49,606 nt of DNA. It comes from Pseudomonadota bacterium. Its GTDB lineage: Bacteria; Pseudomonadota; Gammaproteobacteria; Burkholderiales; Burkholderiaceae_C. Shown piece after piece: positions 6,995 through 22,963 of the stretch. Positions within the stretch are counted from its first letter, which is position 1, and every line of letters begins with the position of its first letter. The notes beneath the pieces are model-generated. The model had not been told where the DNA came from. It made no database searches and saw nothing but the letters and a program-made list of their open reading frames with translations. A program made the translations under genes and the position numbers. The stretch is from contig JAIUOM010000016.1 in the NCBI GenBank assembly GCA_020161215.1, positions 1 to 49,606 of the forward strand, given 5' to 3'.

Positions 6995-8947
6995 ATGGCG
7001 ACTGAGCACACTTTCCCGAGATTGCTTCTGGAGCAGGCCGCCCGGCACCCCCAACGCCCGGCGATGCGCGAGAAGAAGTACGGCATCTGGCAGACCATGA
7101 GCTGGTCGGACATGGCGCAACTGGTGCGGACCCTGGCCTGCGGCCTGTCGCAAGCCGGATTGCGCCGCGGCGAGCATCTGGTGGTCATCGGCGCGAATCG
7201 ACCGCGCCTGTATGCGGCCATGTTGGCCGCTCAGTCCCTGGGGGCGATCCCGGTGCCCCTGTACCAGGACGCGGTGGCGGCCGAGTGCGTGTACCCGATC
7301 AACAACGCGGAGGTGCGCTTCTGCGTGGTGGAGGATCAGGAGCAAGTCGACAAGATGCTCGAAATCCGCGAGCAGTGCCCGCAGCTGGAGGGCATCTGGT
7401 ACGACGAGCCACGGGGTCTGCGCAACTACGATCAACCCGGCCTGCAAAGCCTGGACGATCTGGTCAGCGCCGGGGCGGCCTACGCGCAGGAGCATCCCAG
7501 CTTGTTCGACGACGAGGTGGCCATCGGCCAGCCCGACAACGTGGCCGCCATGTTCTTCACCAGCGGCACCACCGGGTACCCCAAGGGCGTGGTGCACAGC
7601 CACCGCACGCTCCTGGATCGCGCCGCCGCGGGCGCCAGCTTCGACAAACTGGGCATTGACGACGAGGTGCTGGCCTACCTGCCCCCGGCCTGGATCGGTC
7701 AGAACATCTTTTCCTACGCCCAGTGGCTGGTGGCGGGCTACCTCGTCAATTGCCCGGAAAGCAGCGCCACCGTGCACATCGACCTGAAGGAAGTGGGGCC
7801 CACCTACTACTTCGCGCCTCCGCGCGTGTTCGAGGGCATGCTGACCAGCGTCATGATCCGCATGGAGGACGCCAGCGCCGTCAAGCGCCGGATGTTCGAC
7901 GCTTTCATGCGTCTGGCGCGTCGGGTTGGCCCCGACCTGATGGACGGCAAGTCGGTCGATGTGCTGGACCGACTCAAGTACCGTCTGGGCGACTGGCTGG
8001 TGTACGGCCCCTTGCGCAACAACCTGGGCATGAGTCGGGTGCGGGTGGCCTACACCGCGGGCGAGGCCATCGGGCCCGATCTGTTCAGCTTCTACCGGTC
8101 CATCGGGATCAACCTGAAGCAACTCTACGGCTCCACCGAGACGGCGGTGTTCGTCTGCCTGCAGCCCGATCACGAGGCGCGGGCCGATACCGTGGGCGTG
8201 CCCTGCGACGGTGTCGAGATCAAGCTCAGCGACTCGGGGGAAATCCTGGTGCGCTCGCCGGGGCTTTTGAAGGGCTACTACAAGAACCCCGAAGCCACCG
8301 CCGAAGTGCTGGACGCGGAAGGCTGGTACCACACCAGTGACGCCGGTTTCATCGACGGCGGTGGGCACCTGAAGATCATTGATCGCGTGAAGGACGTGGG
8401 TCACCTGGTGGGTGGCGACCACGACGGGGCCATGTTCGCGCCGAAGTACGTGGAGAACAAACTCAAGTTCTTCTCGCACATCAAGGAAGCGGTGGCGTTC
8501 GGCGATCAACGCGACAAGGTGTCGGTGATGATCAACGTCGACTTCGACGCGGTTGGCAACTGGGCCGAACGACGCAATCTGCCCTACGCCGGTTACACCG
8601 ATCTCGCGAGCAAGCCAGAGGTGTGCGCGCTGATTCAGGAATGCGTGGAACAGGTCAACGCCGATCTGGCGCGTGACGAACTGCTGGCGGGCAGCCAGAT
8701 CAGTCGATTCCTGGTGTTGCACAAGGAGCTCGACGCCGACGACGGTGAACTCACGCGGACCAACAAGGTGCGCCGGGGTTTCATTGGCGAGAGGTATGCG
8801 GTGCTGGTTGACGCGCTGTACGGCGGCAAGTCCGAGCAGTACGTGGAAACGCAGGTCAAGTTCGAGGACGGGCGCACCGGCTCGGTGAGCGCGACCCTGC
8901 AGATCCACGACGCCAAGACCTTCCAACCGATAAAGGCAGCGGCATGA
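6995..8947 (+). CDS. AMP-forming acyl-CoA synthetase (long-chain/aryl acid-CoA ligase type)
   Basis: Activates a carboxylic acid to its CoA thioester through an acyl-adenylate; 650 residues, in the FadD15-like long group. The ATP motif FFTSGTTGYPKGVVHSHRT lies near residue 188, followed by YGSTETAVFV (A5-like) and GWYHTSDAGFIDGGGHLKIIDRVKD (A7-A8). The C-terminal DGELTRTNKVRRGFI contains the lysine region expected for adenylate formation. A ribosome binding site (GAGGAG) precedes ATG 6995, 12 bp after the MeaB-PaaI stop. Ligases of this type are commonly found just before Liv-type ABC genes in Burkholderiales, as here. In this operon it would supply the CoA ester for the mutase. The acid cannot be named from sequence. 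Confidence 0.93.
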   Translation: MATEHTFPRLLLEQAARHPQRPAMREKKYGIWQTMSWSDMAQLVRTLACGLSQAGLRRGEHLVVIGANRPRLYAAMLAAQSLGAIPVPLYQDAVAAECVYPINNAEVRFCVVEDQEQVDKMLEIREQCPQLEGIWYDEPRGLRNYDQPGLQSLDDLVSAGAAYAQEHPSLFDDEVAIGQPDNVAAMFFTSGTTGYPKGVVHSHRTLLDRAAAGASFDKLGIDDEVLAYLPPAWIGQNIFSYAQWLVAGYLVNCPESSATVHIDLKEVGPTYYFAPPRVFEGMLTSVMIRMEDASAVKRRMFDAFMRLARRVGPDLMDGKSVDVLDRLKYRLGDWLVYGPLRNNLGMSRVRVAYTAGEAIGPDLFSFYRSIGINLKQLYGSTETAVFVCLQPDHEARADTVGVPCDGVEIKLSDSGEILVRSPGLLKGYYKNPEATAEVLDAEGWYHTSDAGFIDGGGHLKIIDRVKDVGHLVGGDHDGAMFAPKYVENKLKFFSHIKEAVAFGDQRDKVSVMINVDFDAVGNWAERRNLPYAGYTDLASKPEVCALIQECVEQVNADLARDELLAGSQISRFLVLHKELDADDGELTRTNKVRRGFIGERYAVLVDALYGGKSEQYVETQVKFEDGRTGSVSATLQIHDAKTFQPIKAAA

Positions 8948-9026
8948 ACGAATCGTTGCGGTTTGGGCGCCAGGCTGTCGCCGTGCACGCTTTGCATTTC
9001 GCGTGGACCGCGGCATGGGCTCGGCC

Positions 9027-9827
9027 ATGAAGCACAAGCAACACGAAGGCCAGGTCGTTCTGGACGTCAAGAACATCAGTTTGCGCTTTGGTGGGGTGAA
9101 AGCGCTGACGGACATCAGCTTCGACGTGCGCGAGCACGAGATCCGCTCGATCATCGGGCCCAACGGCGCCGGCAAATCGTCGATGCTCAACTGCATCAAC
9201 GGCGTGTATGCGCCGCAGGAAGGTTCGATCACGTTTCGCGGGCAGACCTTTCGGCACATGAACAGTCGTCAGGTGGCCAAGATGGGCATTGCGCGCACCT
9301 TCCAGAACCTGGCCTTGTTCAAGGGCATGAGCGTCATCGACAACATCATGACCGGACGCAATCTGCGCATCAAGAGCAGCCTGATCGCGCAGGCCTTCAG
9401 AAATCCCTTCGACATCGGTGGCGCGCAGAAGGAAGAGGAGCGACACCGGGAATTCGTCGAGCACATCATCGATTTTCTCGAGATTCAGGCCTTTCGCAAG
9501 ACACCCGTGGGCCAGTTGCCCTACGGCTTGCAAAAGCGCGTCGATCTGGGCCGTGCGCTGGCCATGGAGCCGCAGGTGCTGCTGCTGGACGAACCCATGG
9601 CCGGCATGAACGTCGAGGAAAAGCAGGACATGAGCCGCTTCATCCTGGACGTCAACGACGAGTTCGGTTCCACCATCGTGCTGATCGAGCACGACATGGG
9701 CGTGGTGATGGACATCTCGGACCGCGTGGTCGTGCTCGACTACGGCAAGAAGATCGGCGACGGCACGCCGGACGAAGTGCGCGACAACGAAGAGGTGATC
9801 AGTGCGTACCTTGGCACCAGCCACTGA
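9027..9827 (+). CDS. livG: Liv-type ABC transporter ATP-binding protein (LivG)
   Basis: First of two ATPases of a branched-chain-amino-acid-type importer. Walker A GPNGAGKSS, the signature region LPYGLQKRVDLGRALA and Walker B VLLLDEPMAGM are all present, and the long LivG-type insertion between Walker A and the signature (IKSSLIAQAFRNPFDIGG) separates it from LivF. The start is uncertain: ATG 9027 (MKHKQHEGQ) is chosen, but in-frame ATG 9015 and GTG 9003 are possible and none has a clear ribosome binding site. The 79-bp gap after the ligase gene has no terminator. Together with the next four genes it forms a complete importer, probably for the acid activated by the preceding ligase. Confidence 0.9.
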   Translation: MKHKQHEGQVVLDVKNISLRFGGVKALTDISFDVREHEIRSIIGPNGAGKSSMLNCINGVYAPQEGSITFRGQTFRHMNSRQVAKMGIARTFQNLALFKGMSVIDNIMTGRNLRIKSSLIAQAFRNPFDIGGAQKEEERHREFVEHIIDFLEIQAFRKTPVGQLPYGLQKRVDLGRALAMEPQVLLLDEPMAGMNVEEKQDMSRFILDVNDEFGSTIVLIEHDMGVVMDISDRVVVLDYGKKIGDGTPDEVRDNEEVISAYLGTSH

Positions 9828-9930
9828 CATGGGTGCCGCACCGCACCAAGAGGCTTCGCAGGTACCCGCTCCGGCGGGCCTGAGCGGCGGGCGGCCTGGC
9901 AAGAAGAGCGAATGAAGGGATAGCAAGACG

Positions 9931-10860
9931 ATGGCCTTTTTTCTCGAAACGCTGCTCGGCGGTCTGATGGCCGGCATGCTCTATTCCTTGGTGGCGCTGG
10001 GCTTCGTGTTGATCTACAAGGCCTCCGGCGTATTCAACTTCGCGCAAGGCGCCATGGTGCTGTTCGCGGCCTTGGCCATGGCCCGCTTCTCGCAGTGGAT
10101 ACCGAACTGGCTGGGCATAGAAAGCAAGTTTCTCGGCAACGTGCTGGCCTTCGTGTTGGCCGGCGCCGTGATGTGGGTGGTGGCCTGGCTGGTCGAGCGG
10201 CTGGTGCTGCGGCATCTGGTGAACCAGGAAGGCGTGACCTTGCTGATGGCCACGCTCGGCATCACCTACTTCCTCGACGGCCTGGGGCAAACCTTGTTTG
10301 GCTCCGACATCTACCAGATCGACGTCGGCATGCCCAAGGACCCGGTGTTGTTGCTGGATGGGGTTTTCGAGGGCGGCATTCTGGTGAATCTGGAAGACGT
10401 CTATGCCGCCTGCGTGGCCGCCCTGCTGGTGCTCGGCCTGTCGCTGTTCTTTCAGAAAACCACCACCGGCAGGGCCTTGCGCGCCGTGGCCGACGACCAT
10501 CAGGCGGCGCAATCCATCGGTATTCCGCTGGACCGGATCTGGGTCATCGTGTGGTTCGTGGCGGGCATCACCGCGCTGGTGGCGGGAATGATCTGGGGCT
10601 CCAAGCTGGGGGTTCAGTTTTCCCTGACCACCTTGGCCTTGCGCGCGCTGCCGGTGATCATTCTGGGGGGGTTGACCTCGGTGCCGGGCGCCATTGTCGG
10701 TGGGTTGATCATCGGCGTCGGTGAAAAGCTGTCCGAGGTGTACCTCGGGCCTTACGTGGGGGGTGGCATCGAGATCTGGTTCGCCTACGTCCTGGCGTTG
10801 GTCTTTCTCCTGGTTCGGCCACAAGGCCTGTTCGGCGAAAAGATCATTGATCGCGTGTAA
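9931..10860 (+). CDS. livH: Liv-type ABC transporter permease (LivH)
   Basis: Inner-membrane permease of the importer, 309 residues with about eight hydrophobic helices. It opens MAFFLETLLGGLMAGMLYSL, followed by ALGFVLIYKASGVFNFAQGAM, the family signature near the first helices. The EAA-like loop TGRALRAVADDHQAAQSIGI and the late glycine-rich VIILGGLTSVPGAIVGGLIIG are typical LivH features. A ribosome binding site (AAGGGA) precedes ATG 9931. About 100 bp separate it from livG; the segment 9828-9930 holds no gene and no clear terminator. Confidence 0.93.
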   Translation: MAFFLETLLGGLMAGMLYSLVALGFVLIYKASGVFNFAQGAMVLFAALAMARFSQWIPNWLGIESKFLGNVLAFVLAGAVMWVVAWLVERLVLRHLVNQEGVTLLMATLGITYFLDGLGQTLFGSDIYQIDVGMPKDPVLLLDGVFEGGILVNLEDVYAACVAALLVLGLSLFFQKTTTGRALRAVADDHQAAQSIGIPLDRIWVIVWFVAGITALVAGMIWGSKLGVQFSLTTLALRALPVIILGGLTSVPGAIVGGLIIGVGEKLSEVYLGPYVGGGIEIWFAYVLALVFLLVRPQGLFGEKIIDRV

Positions 10861-10892
10861 CGCGAAATCGCACTCGATTTAGGAGCCACAGC

Positions 10893-11969
10893 ATGTTCTA
10901 CCGGGAAAACGGTCAACTCAAGACCTCGTACCGCACCGACCAACAGATTTTCACCATCACCCAGGATCGGTGGGCGGTGCTGGCCGTCGTGGTCTTCGCC
11001 TTCGTCGGTGTGCCTCTGCTGGCCGACGAGTACACGCTGCGTGCCATCCTGACGCCGTTTCTGATCCTGTCGTTGGCGGCCATCGGCGTCAACATTCTGG
11101 TGGGCTACTGCGGCCAGATCAGCATGGGCTCGGGAGCGCTGATGGCGGTGGGCGCCTACATGGGCTACAACGCGCTGGTGCGCGTGGACGGCATGCCACT
11201 GATTGTGGCGCTGTTGATCGGTGGTTTCTGCGCGACGCTGGTTGGCATGTTCTTTGGCATCCCCAGTCTGCGGGTCAAGGGCCTGTACCTGGCCGTGGCC
11301 ACGCTGGCGGCGCAGTTTTTCTGCGACTGGATGTTCCTGCGCATCGGCTGGTTCACGAACAACGCCCCTTCGGGGAGCGTGTCGGTGTCCAACCTGCGCA
11401 CCCTGGGGTGGTCGATCGACTCACCTTACGACAAGTATTTGTTCTGCCTCGGCTTCGTGGTGGTGTTTGCGTTATTGGCCAAGAACCTGGTGCGCTCGGC
11501 CATTGGGCGCGAGTGGATGGCCATTCGGGACATGGACGTCGCGGCCGAGGTGATCGGCATCAGGCCCATGTACGCCAAGCTCAGCGCGTTCGCGGTGAGC
11601 AGTTTCATCATCGGCGTGGCGGGGGGGCTGTGGGGCTTTGTGCACCTGGGCGCCTGGGAGCCGGCCGCGTTCTCCATCGACCGCAGCTTTCAGCTGCTGT
11701 TCATGGTCATCATCGGCGGGCTGGGCTCCATCATGGGCAGCTTTTTTGGCGCCGCCTTCATCGTGATGGTGCCGATTCTTCTGAATCAATTCTTGCCCTC
11801 TCTCGGCACCCTGGTCGGTATTTCGATCTCGACCGCGGTCCTGGCGCACATCGAATTCATGTTGTTCGGCGCGTTGATTGTGTGGTTCCTGATCGTCGAG
11901 CCGCACGGCCTGGCACGGCTGTGGAGCATTGGTAAACAGAAACTGAGGATTTGGCCGTTTCCTCATTGA
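10893..11969 (+). CDS. livM: Liv-type ABC transporter permease (LivM)
   Basis: Second inner-membrane permease, 358 residues. An extended hydrophilic N-terminus (about 27 residues) precedes the first helix. Family features include ILSLAAIGVNILVGYCGQISMGSGALMAVGAY, FGIPSLRVKGLYLAVATLAAQFF, and the coupling loop IGREWMAIRDMDVAAEVIGI, followed by IIGGLGSIMGSFFGAAFIV. A strong AGGAG site lies before ATG 10893, 32 bp after livH. It pairs with LivH to form the transmembrane pore and has no internal breaks. Confidence 0.93.
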   Translation: MFYRENGQLKTSYRTDQQIFTITQDRWAVLAVVVFAFVGVPLLADEYTLRAILTPFLILSLAAIGVNILVGYCGQISMGSGALMAVGAYMGYNALVRVDGMPLIVALLIGGFCATLVGMFFGIPSLRVKGLYLAVATLAAQFFCDWMFLRIGWFTNNAPSGSVSVSNLRTLGWSIDSPYDKYLFCLGFVVVFALLAKNLVRSAIGREWMAIRDMDVAAEVIGIRPMYAKLSAFAVSSFIIGVAGGLWGFVHLGAWEPAAFSIDRSFQLLFMVIIGGLGSIMGSFFGAAFIVMVPILLNQFLPSLGTLVGISISTAVLAHIEFMLFGALIVWFLIVEPHGLARLWSIGKQKLRIWPFPH

Positions 11970-12040
11970 CAAGCCGGGAGGGTGCATCAGAAATCGGTCG
12001 TGGGTATTTGCGCTTTGTTTAATCCAAAGGAGACATGAAC

Positions 12041-13366
12041 ATGAAAAAGACACGCGCGCTGGCAATGGTGACTGCCGCGCTGATGATGGGCGCCGTTGCC
12101 GCCCCAAGCTCTGCGCAGGACAAGCAGCAGTTCTTTCCCTTGCTGACCTTTCGCACTGGCCCTTACGCGCCCAGTGGCACCCCCTGGGCGAATGGTTTTG
12201 TCGATTACTTCAAACTCGTCAATGCCAAGGGTGGCATCAACGGCGTGCGCGTGCTCTGGGAGGAGTGCGAAACCGGTTATGCGACCGACCGCGGCGTGGA
12301 GTGCTATGAGCGCATGAAGGACAAGAACGGTGGGGCCACCCTGTTCCAGACCATGTCCACCGGCATCACCTTTGCGTTGACCGAGCGCGGGGCCGTCGAT
12401 GGCGTGCCCATCTTGACCCCCGGCTACGGCTTGAGCGAAAGCGCCGACGGCGAAGTGTTCAAGTGGAGCTTCCCGATCGCCGGCACGCATTGGGCGTCGG
12501 CCGACACGCAGATCCAGTACGTGGGCGCGAAGCTCGGCGGCATGGATAAGCTCAAGGGCAAGAAGATCACCTTGCTTTACCACGACAGCCCTTATGGCAA
12601 GGAAGCCATTCCGGTGCTGACCGAGCGCTCCAAGCAGCATGGCTTTGAGTTCGCGGCCATTCCCGTGTCGCATCCCGGCCTGGATCAAAAGGCCGCCTGG
12701 CTTCAGATACGGCAGACACGCCCGGACTATGTGCTGCTGTGGGGCTGGGGGGTGATGAACTCCACGGCGCTGAAGGAAGCGCAATCCACTCGCTACCCAC
12801 GCAATCAGATTGTCGGCGTCTGGCCGTCTGGATCCGATTCCGACGTCAAGGGCGTGGCCGGCGCGGAAGGGTACAGCGCCGTGCTGATCCTGCCAGGCCC
12901 CGGATTTGGCTCCAAGATCGCCAAGGATGTGCTGTCGACCTTGCACGCCAAGGGCGAAGGTTCGGGCCCCAAGGACGAAGTTGGCTCGGCCCTGTACATG
13001 CGCGGCCTGATGAACGCCATGTTCGCGGTCGAAGGTGTGCGGCGTGCCCAGGAGAAGTTTGGCAAGGGCCAGGTGATGACGGCGGCGCAAGCGCGTTGGG
13101 GCTATGAAAACCTGAACATCGACCTGAAGCGCCTGCAAGAGCTGGGCATCGACGACGTGATGCGGCCCGTGGCCACCACGTGCAAGGATCACATGGGGCC
13201 TTCGTGGGCACGTGCGTACACATGGAAGGGCAGCGCCTGGGAAGTCAGCTCGGACTGGCTGCAAGCCGATCCGAAGGTCCTGAACCCGTTGATCAAGGCG
13301 TCTGCAGACAAGTACCTGGCCGACAAGAAGTGGTCGCGTCGTGCGGCACAGGACTGCCAGAGCTGA
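12041..13366 (+). CDS. Liv-type ABC transporter periplasmic substrate-binding protein
   Basis: Captures the imported substrate in the periplasm; about 441 residues. The N-terminus is a signal peptide (MKKTRALAMVTAALMMGAVA, cleavage near SSA-QDK). The type-1 periplasmic fold is seen in NGFVDYFKLVNAKGGINGVRV, the ECYERMKDKNGGATLFQTMS region and ITLLYHDSPYGKEAIPVL. Two ATGs lie close together; the AAGGAG at 12027-12032 is only 2 nt from the first (12035) but 8 nt from the second (12041), so 12041 is preferred. It is larger than LivJ/LivK and resembles the aryl-acid/amide-binding branch more than amino-acid binders, which is a judgement by eye. Confidence 0.92.
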   Translation: MKKTRALAMVTAALMMGAVAAPSSAQDKQQFFPLLTFRTGPYAPSGTPWANGFVDYFKLVNAKGGINGVRVLWEECETGYATDRGVECYERMKDKNGGATLFQTMSTGITFALTERGAVDGVPILTPGYGLSESADGEVFKWSFPIAGTHWASADTQIQYVGAKLGGMDKLKGKKITLLYHDSPYGKEAIPVLTERSKQHGFEFAAIPVSHPGLDQKAAWLQIRQTRPDYVLLWGWGVMNSTALKEAQSTRYPRNQIVGVWPSGSDSDVKGVAGAEGYSAVLILPGPGFGSKIAKDVLSTLHAKGEGSGPKDEVGSALYMRGLMNAMFAVEGVRRAQEKFGKGQVMTAAQARWGYENLNIDLKRLQELGIDDVMRPVATTCKDHMGPSWARAYTWKGSAWEVSSDWLQADPKVLNPLIKASADKYLADKKWSRRAAQDCQS

Positions 13367-13462
13367 ACTTCAGGCGCGTCGGCTTGTCTTGACCCCTCAA
13401 CCGATTCGGGGCGCACCGGGTGGATACCCGTCGGCGCCCCGGATCCCTCCAAGGACCCTCGC

Positions 13463-14272
13463 ATGAGTGCATCCTCGCCGGTTCTCAATGTCAATGGCAT
13501 CGAGGTCATCTACAACCACGTGATCCTGGTGCTCAAGGGCGTGTCGCTGACCGTCAAGGACGGGCACATTGCCGCCATCCTGGGCGGCAATGGGGCAGGT
13601 AAGACGACCACGTTGCGTGCCATCTCCAACCTGCTCAAGGGTGAGCGCGGCGAGGTGACCAAGGGCAGCATCGAGCTGCGGGGCGAGCGCATCGAGAACC
13701 TGACCCCCGCCGAATTGGTGCGGCGCGGGGTGGTGCAGGTGATGGAGGGGCGGCATTGCTTTGCGCACCTCACGATCGAGGACAACCTGCTGACGGGCGC
13801 CTACACACGTCACGACAAGGGCGAGATCGCTCGCAACCTGGAGAAGGTGTACGCCTACTTTCCGCGCTTGAAAGAGCGGCGCGGCAGCCAGGCCGCCTAC
13901 ACCAGCGGCGGCGAGCAACAGATGTGCGCGATCGGGCGGGCCCTGATGTCCAACCCCAACGTGGTGCTGCTGGATGAGCCTTCGATGGGCCTGGCCCCGC
14001 AAATCGTGGAAGAGGTGTTCGAGATCGTCAAGGACCTCAACCAGAAAGAGAAAGTCACCTTCTTGCTGGCCGAGCAGAACACCAATATGGCCTTGCGCTA
14101 CGCCGACTATGGCTACATCATGGAAAGCGGACGCATTGTCATGGACGGTTTGTCCGCCGACTTGCGCGACAACGAGGACGTCAAGGAGTTCTATCTCGGC
14201 ATGGGCGGCGGAGAGCGCAAGAGCTTCAAGGATGTGAAGAGCTACAAGCGCAGGAAGCGGTGGTTGGCGTGA
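13463..14272 (+). CDS. livF: Liv-type ABC transporter ATP-binding protein (LivF)
   Basis: Second ATPase of the importer, 269 residues. Walker A GGNGAGKTT, Q-loop VVQVMEGRHCFAHLTIEDNL, signature TSGGEQQMCAIGRALM and Walker B VVLLDEPSMGLAP are intact. The VMEGRHCF sequence and the short spacing between Walker A and signature are typical of LivF. A C-terminal extension of about 25 basic residues (ERKSFKDVKSYKRRKRW) goes beyond the usual length. It is the last gene of the operon; a strong terminator follows 44 bp downstream. Confidence 0.93.
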   Translation: MSASSPVLNVNGIEVIYNHVILVLKGVSLTVKDGHIAAILGGNGAGKTTTLRAISNLLKGERGEVTKGSIELRGERIENLTPAELVRRGVVQVMEGRHCFAHLTIEDNLLTGAYTRHDKGEIARNLEKVYAYFPRLKERRGSQAAYTSGGEQQMCAIGRALMSNPNVVLLDEPSMGLAPQIVEEVFEIVKDLNQKEKVTFLLAEQNTNMALRYADYGYIMESGRIVMDGLSADLRDNEDVKEFYLGMGGGERKSFKDVKSYKRRKRWLA

Positions 14273-14316
14273 GGTGGTAGGTATTCGGCATCAGGAAATA
14301 GTAGATTCCTCAGATA

Positions 14317-14351
14317 AACGAAGGCCCCGCATGCGGGGCCTTCGTTTTTTT
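14317..14351 (+). terminator. Rho-independent terminator of the mutase/Liv operon
   Basis: A 14-bp perfect stem (AACGAAGGCCCCGC with GCGGGGCCTTCGTT) with a two-base AT spacer is followed by a run of T. It closes the transcript starting near 3079. The gene after it, metH2, is convergent. Confidence 0.92.
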
Positions 14352-14388
14352 GGCGTCGATGATTGGCAGGTCAGCTGCTCGCCGGCAG

Positions 14389-17199
<2,811 letters not shown>

Positions 17200-17202
17200 G
17201 CA

Positions 17203-17312
17203 CTCACCTGTGGCTTGGAAAAGTCAGGTGAGCGTCGTTGCGGATCAAAAGAGGCGGCAGACCGCCAAGCCTGACGAGGTGCCGAAGACCTCGCTGCAAC
17301 GCTCCTTGGCGG
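17203..17312 (-). promoter_or_regulatory. S-adenosylhomocysteine (SAH) riboswitch of metH2
   Basis: On the minus strand the leader reads CCAAGGAGCGTTGC, a CGAGGT/ACCTCG hairpin, CAGGCTTGG, a GGCGG/CCGCC hairpin and GCAACGACGCTCACC. This matches the SAH riboswitch: P1 CCAAG with CTTGG and a long-range pairing of GAGCG-TTGC with GCAA-CGCTC. The last strand continues as CTCACCTG (plus coordinates 17225-17232), exactly complementary to CAGGTGAG (17203-17210), which holds the metH2 ribosome binding site. When the aptamer is empty this 8-bp hairpin with a 14-nt loop could block translation; binding of SAH would free the site. SAH riboswitches are known upstream of metH and ahcY in betaproteobacteria. 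Confidence 0.88.
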
Positions 17313-17477
17313 CAAGGCGGCGATTTTACGCGGCGGACAAGGGCTTGGCGGCAGCGGGGTTGCTGTGGCGCGCGCGGCCAGGGTGCCTCGGCGGGATGGA
17401 AATCGGTATCAAAACGATAGCTGTACTGGATGAATTGACGCCGACCCAAGGCCGATTTGACCCAATTTCCGTCGTGT

Positions 17478-18680
17478 TCAGCCCAGCAAGCGCGCCTGAA
17501 GCCCCTCGGCCTCGAAGCGCGCCATCAGCTCGCGGACGTGCTCGGCGTCGCGCGTTTGCAGCACCATTTCCACGTCCACGTGCTGCGCGGCCAGCAGGGT
17601 GAAGGCGCGTTGGTGGTGGATTTCCTGCACATTGGCGCCCGCCTCGGCCACCAGGGCCGTGATGCGCGCCAGCGAGCCGGGCACGTCGCGCGTGCTGACC
17701 ACCATGCGCACCAGCCTGCCCGAGCGCACCATGCCCCGGCCGATGATGGCCGCCAGCAGCATCGGGTCGATGTTGCCGCCCGACAGCACCAGCCCGACGC
17801 GGCGTCCGGCAAAGCGTTCGCGGTGGCGCACCAGGGCCGCCAGGGCGGTGGCCCCGGCGCCTTCGGCCAGGGTTTTCTCGATCTCCAGCAGCATCACGAT
17901 GGCCTGCTCGACGTCGCCTTCGTCCACCAGCAGCAGCTCGTCGACATGCCGGCGGATCAGCGGCAGGCAGTGTTCGCCGGGCCGGCTGACGGCAATGCCC
18001 TCGGCAATGGTGCTGCTGCCCTGCGGGTGCGCGCTGCCGATGACGGCGTTCACCGCGCCCGGAAAGCGCTGGGTTTGCACGCCCACCACGCGAATGCCGG
18101 GCTGCAGCGCCTTGGCCGCAGTGGCCACGCCGCCGATCAGGCCGCCCCCGCCGATCGGCACCACCAGCGTGTCCAGCGTCGGCTGGGCGATCAGCATTTC
18201 CCGCGCCAAGGTGCCCTGGCCGGCCATGATGGCTTCGTCGTCGAACGGGTGGACGAAGGTCAGGCCCTGCGCCTGGGCCAGCGCCAGCGCGTGTTCGCGC
18301 GCGGCATCCAGGCTGTCGCCGTGCAGCAGCACCTCGGCGCCGAAGCCGCGCGTGCGCGCCACTTTCACGCCCGGGGTGAAGCGCGGCATGACGATCAGCG
18401 CGCGGATGCCCAGCCGCTGGGCATGGAACGCCAACCCTTGCGCGTGGTTGCCGGCGCTCATGGCGATCACGCCGCGCGCGCGCTCGTCGGCCGACAGCTG
18501 CACCAGCTTGTTGCAGGCCCCGCGCTCCTTGAACGAGGCGGTGAACTGCAGGTTCTCGAACTTCAGGAACACCTGCGCGCCGGTCACCTGCGAGAGCGTG
18601 CGCGACTCCACGCAGGGCGTGTCCAGCACCTGGCCGCGCAGGCGCTCGGCGGCTTGCTCGATATCGGAAAAGCTCAGCAT
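17478..18680 (-). CDS. ilvA: Threonine dehydratase with C-terminal ACT domain
   Basis: PLP enzyme converting threonine to 2-oxobutanoate and ammonia; 400 residues. The PLP lysine is in FTASFKERGACNK (about residues 44-56), the phosphate loop in VPIGGGGLIGGVATA, and SAGNHAQGLAFHA is present. The C-terminal 75 residues (MVVSTRDVPGSLARITALVAEAGANVQEIHH) form an ACT-like regulatory domain, as in the TdcB-like 400-residue group rather than the 500-residue IlvA with two ACT units. The open frame extends 53 codons upstream, but the Arg-rich extension looks non-coding, so ATG 18680 (MLSFSDIEQAAERL) is chosen. The gene is divergent from the Pls-type synthetase, with 139 bp between starts. Confidence 0.92.
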   Translation of the reverse strand: MLSFSDIEQAAERLRGQVLDTPCVESRTLSQVTGAQVFLKFENLQFTASFKERGACNKLVQLSADERARGVIAMSAGNHAQGLAFHAQRLGIRALIVMPRFTPGVKVARTRGFGAEVLLHGDSLDAAREHALALAQAQGLTFVHPFDDEAIMAGQGTLAREMLIAQPTLDTLVVPIGGGGLIGGVATAAKALQPGIRVVGVQTQRFPGAVNAVIGSAHPQGSSTIAEGIAVSRPGEHCLPLIRRHVDELLLVDEGDVEQAIVMLLEIEKTLAEGAGATALAALVRHRERFAGRRVGLVLSGGNIDPMLLAAIIGRGMVRSGRLVRMVVSTRDVPGSLARITALVAEAGANVQEIHHQRAFTLLAAQHVDVEMVLQTRDAEHVRELMARFEAEGLQARLLG

Positions 18681-18819
18681 TCCCGCATTGTGAACGCCTG
18701 GCTGCGTGCGCCGACCGGCCCAGGCGGCACAATGGCGTCCGCCGCTCGGGCGTCGGCGCCGCCGCGGCTTGCCGCGTTGTGAAGCGGCGTTGTGTGCAAT
18801 TCGGCCTGCCGCCTTTCCG

Positions 18820-22896
<4,077 letters not shown>

Positions 22897-22963
22897 GCGG
22901 GCGCCGCCACATTCCGGTTAAATCGGACAACTCTTTTCTTTTTTCTCATCTTTTTACCGTGTC

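Noticed and set aside
6977-9259. A 760-codon open frame on the minus strand opposite the CoA ligase
   Set aside because: It mirrors the codon pattern of the ligase and livG genes, shows no domain motif, and is one of many antisense frames caused by high GC.
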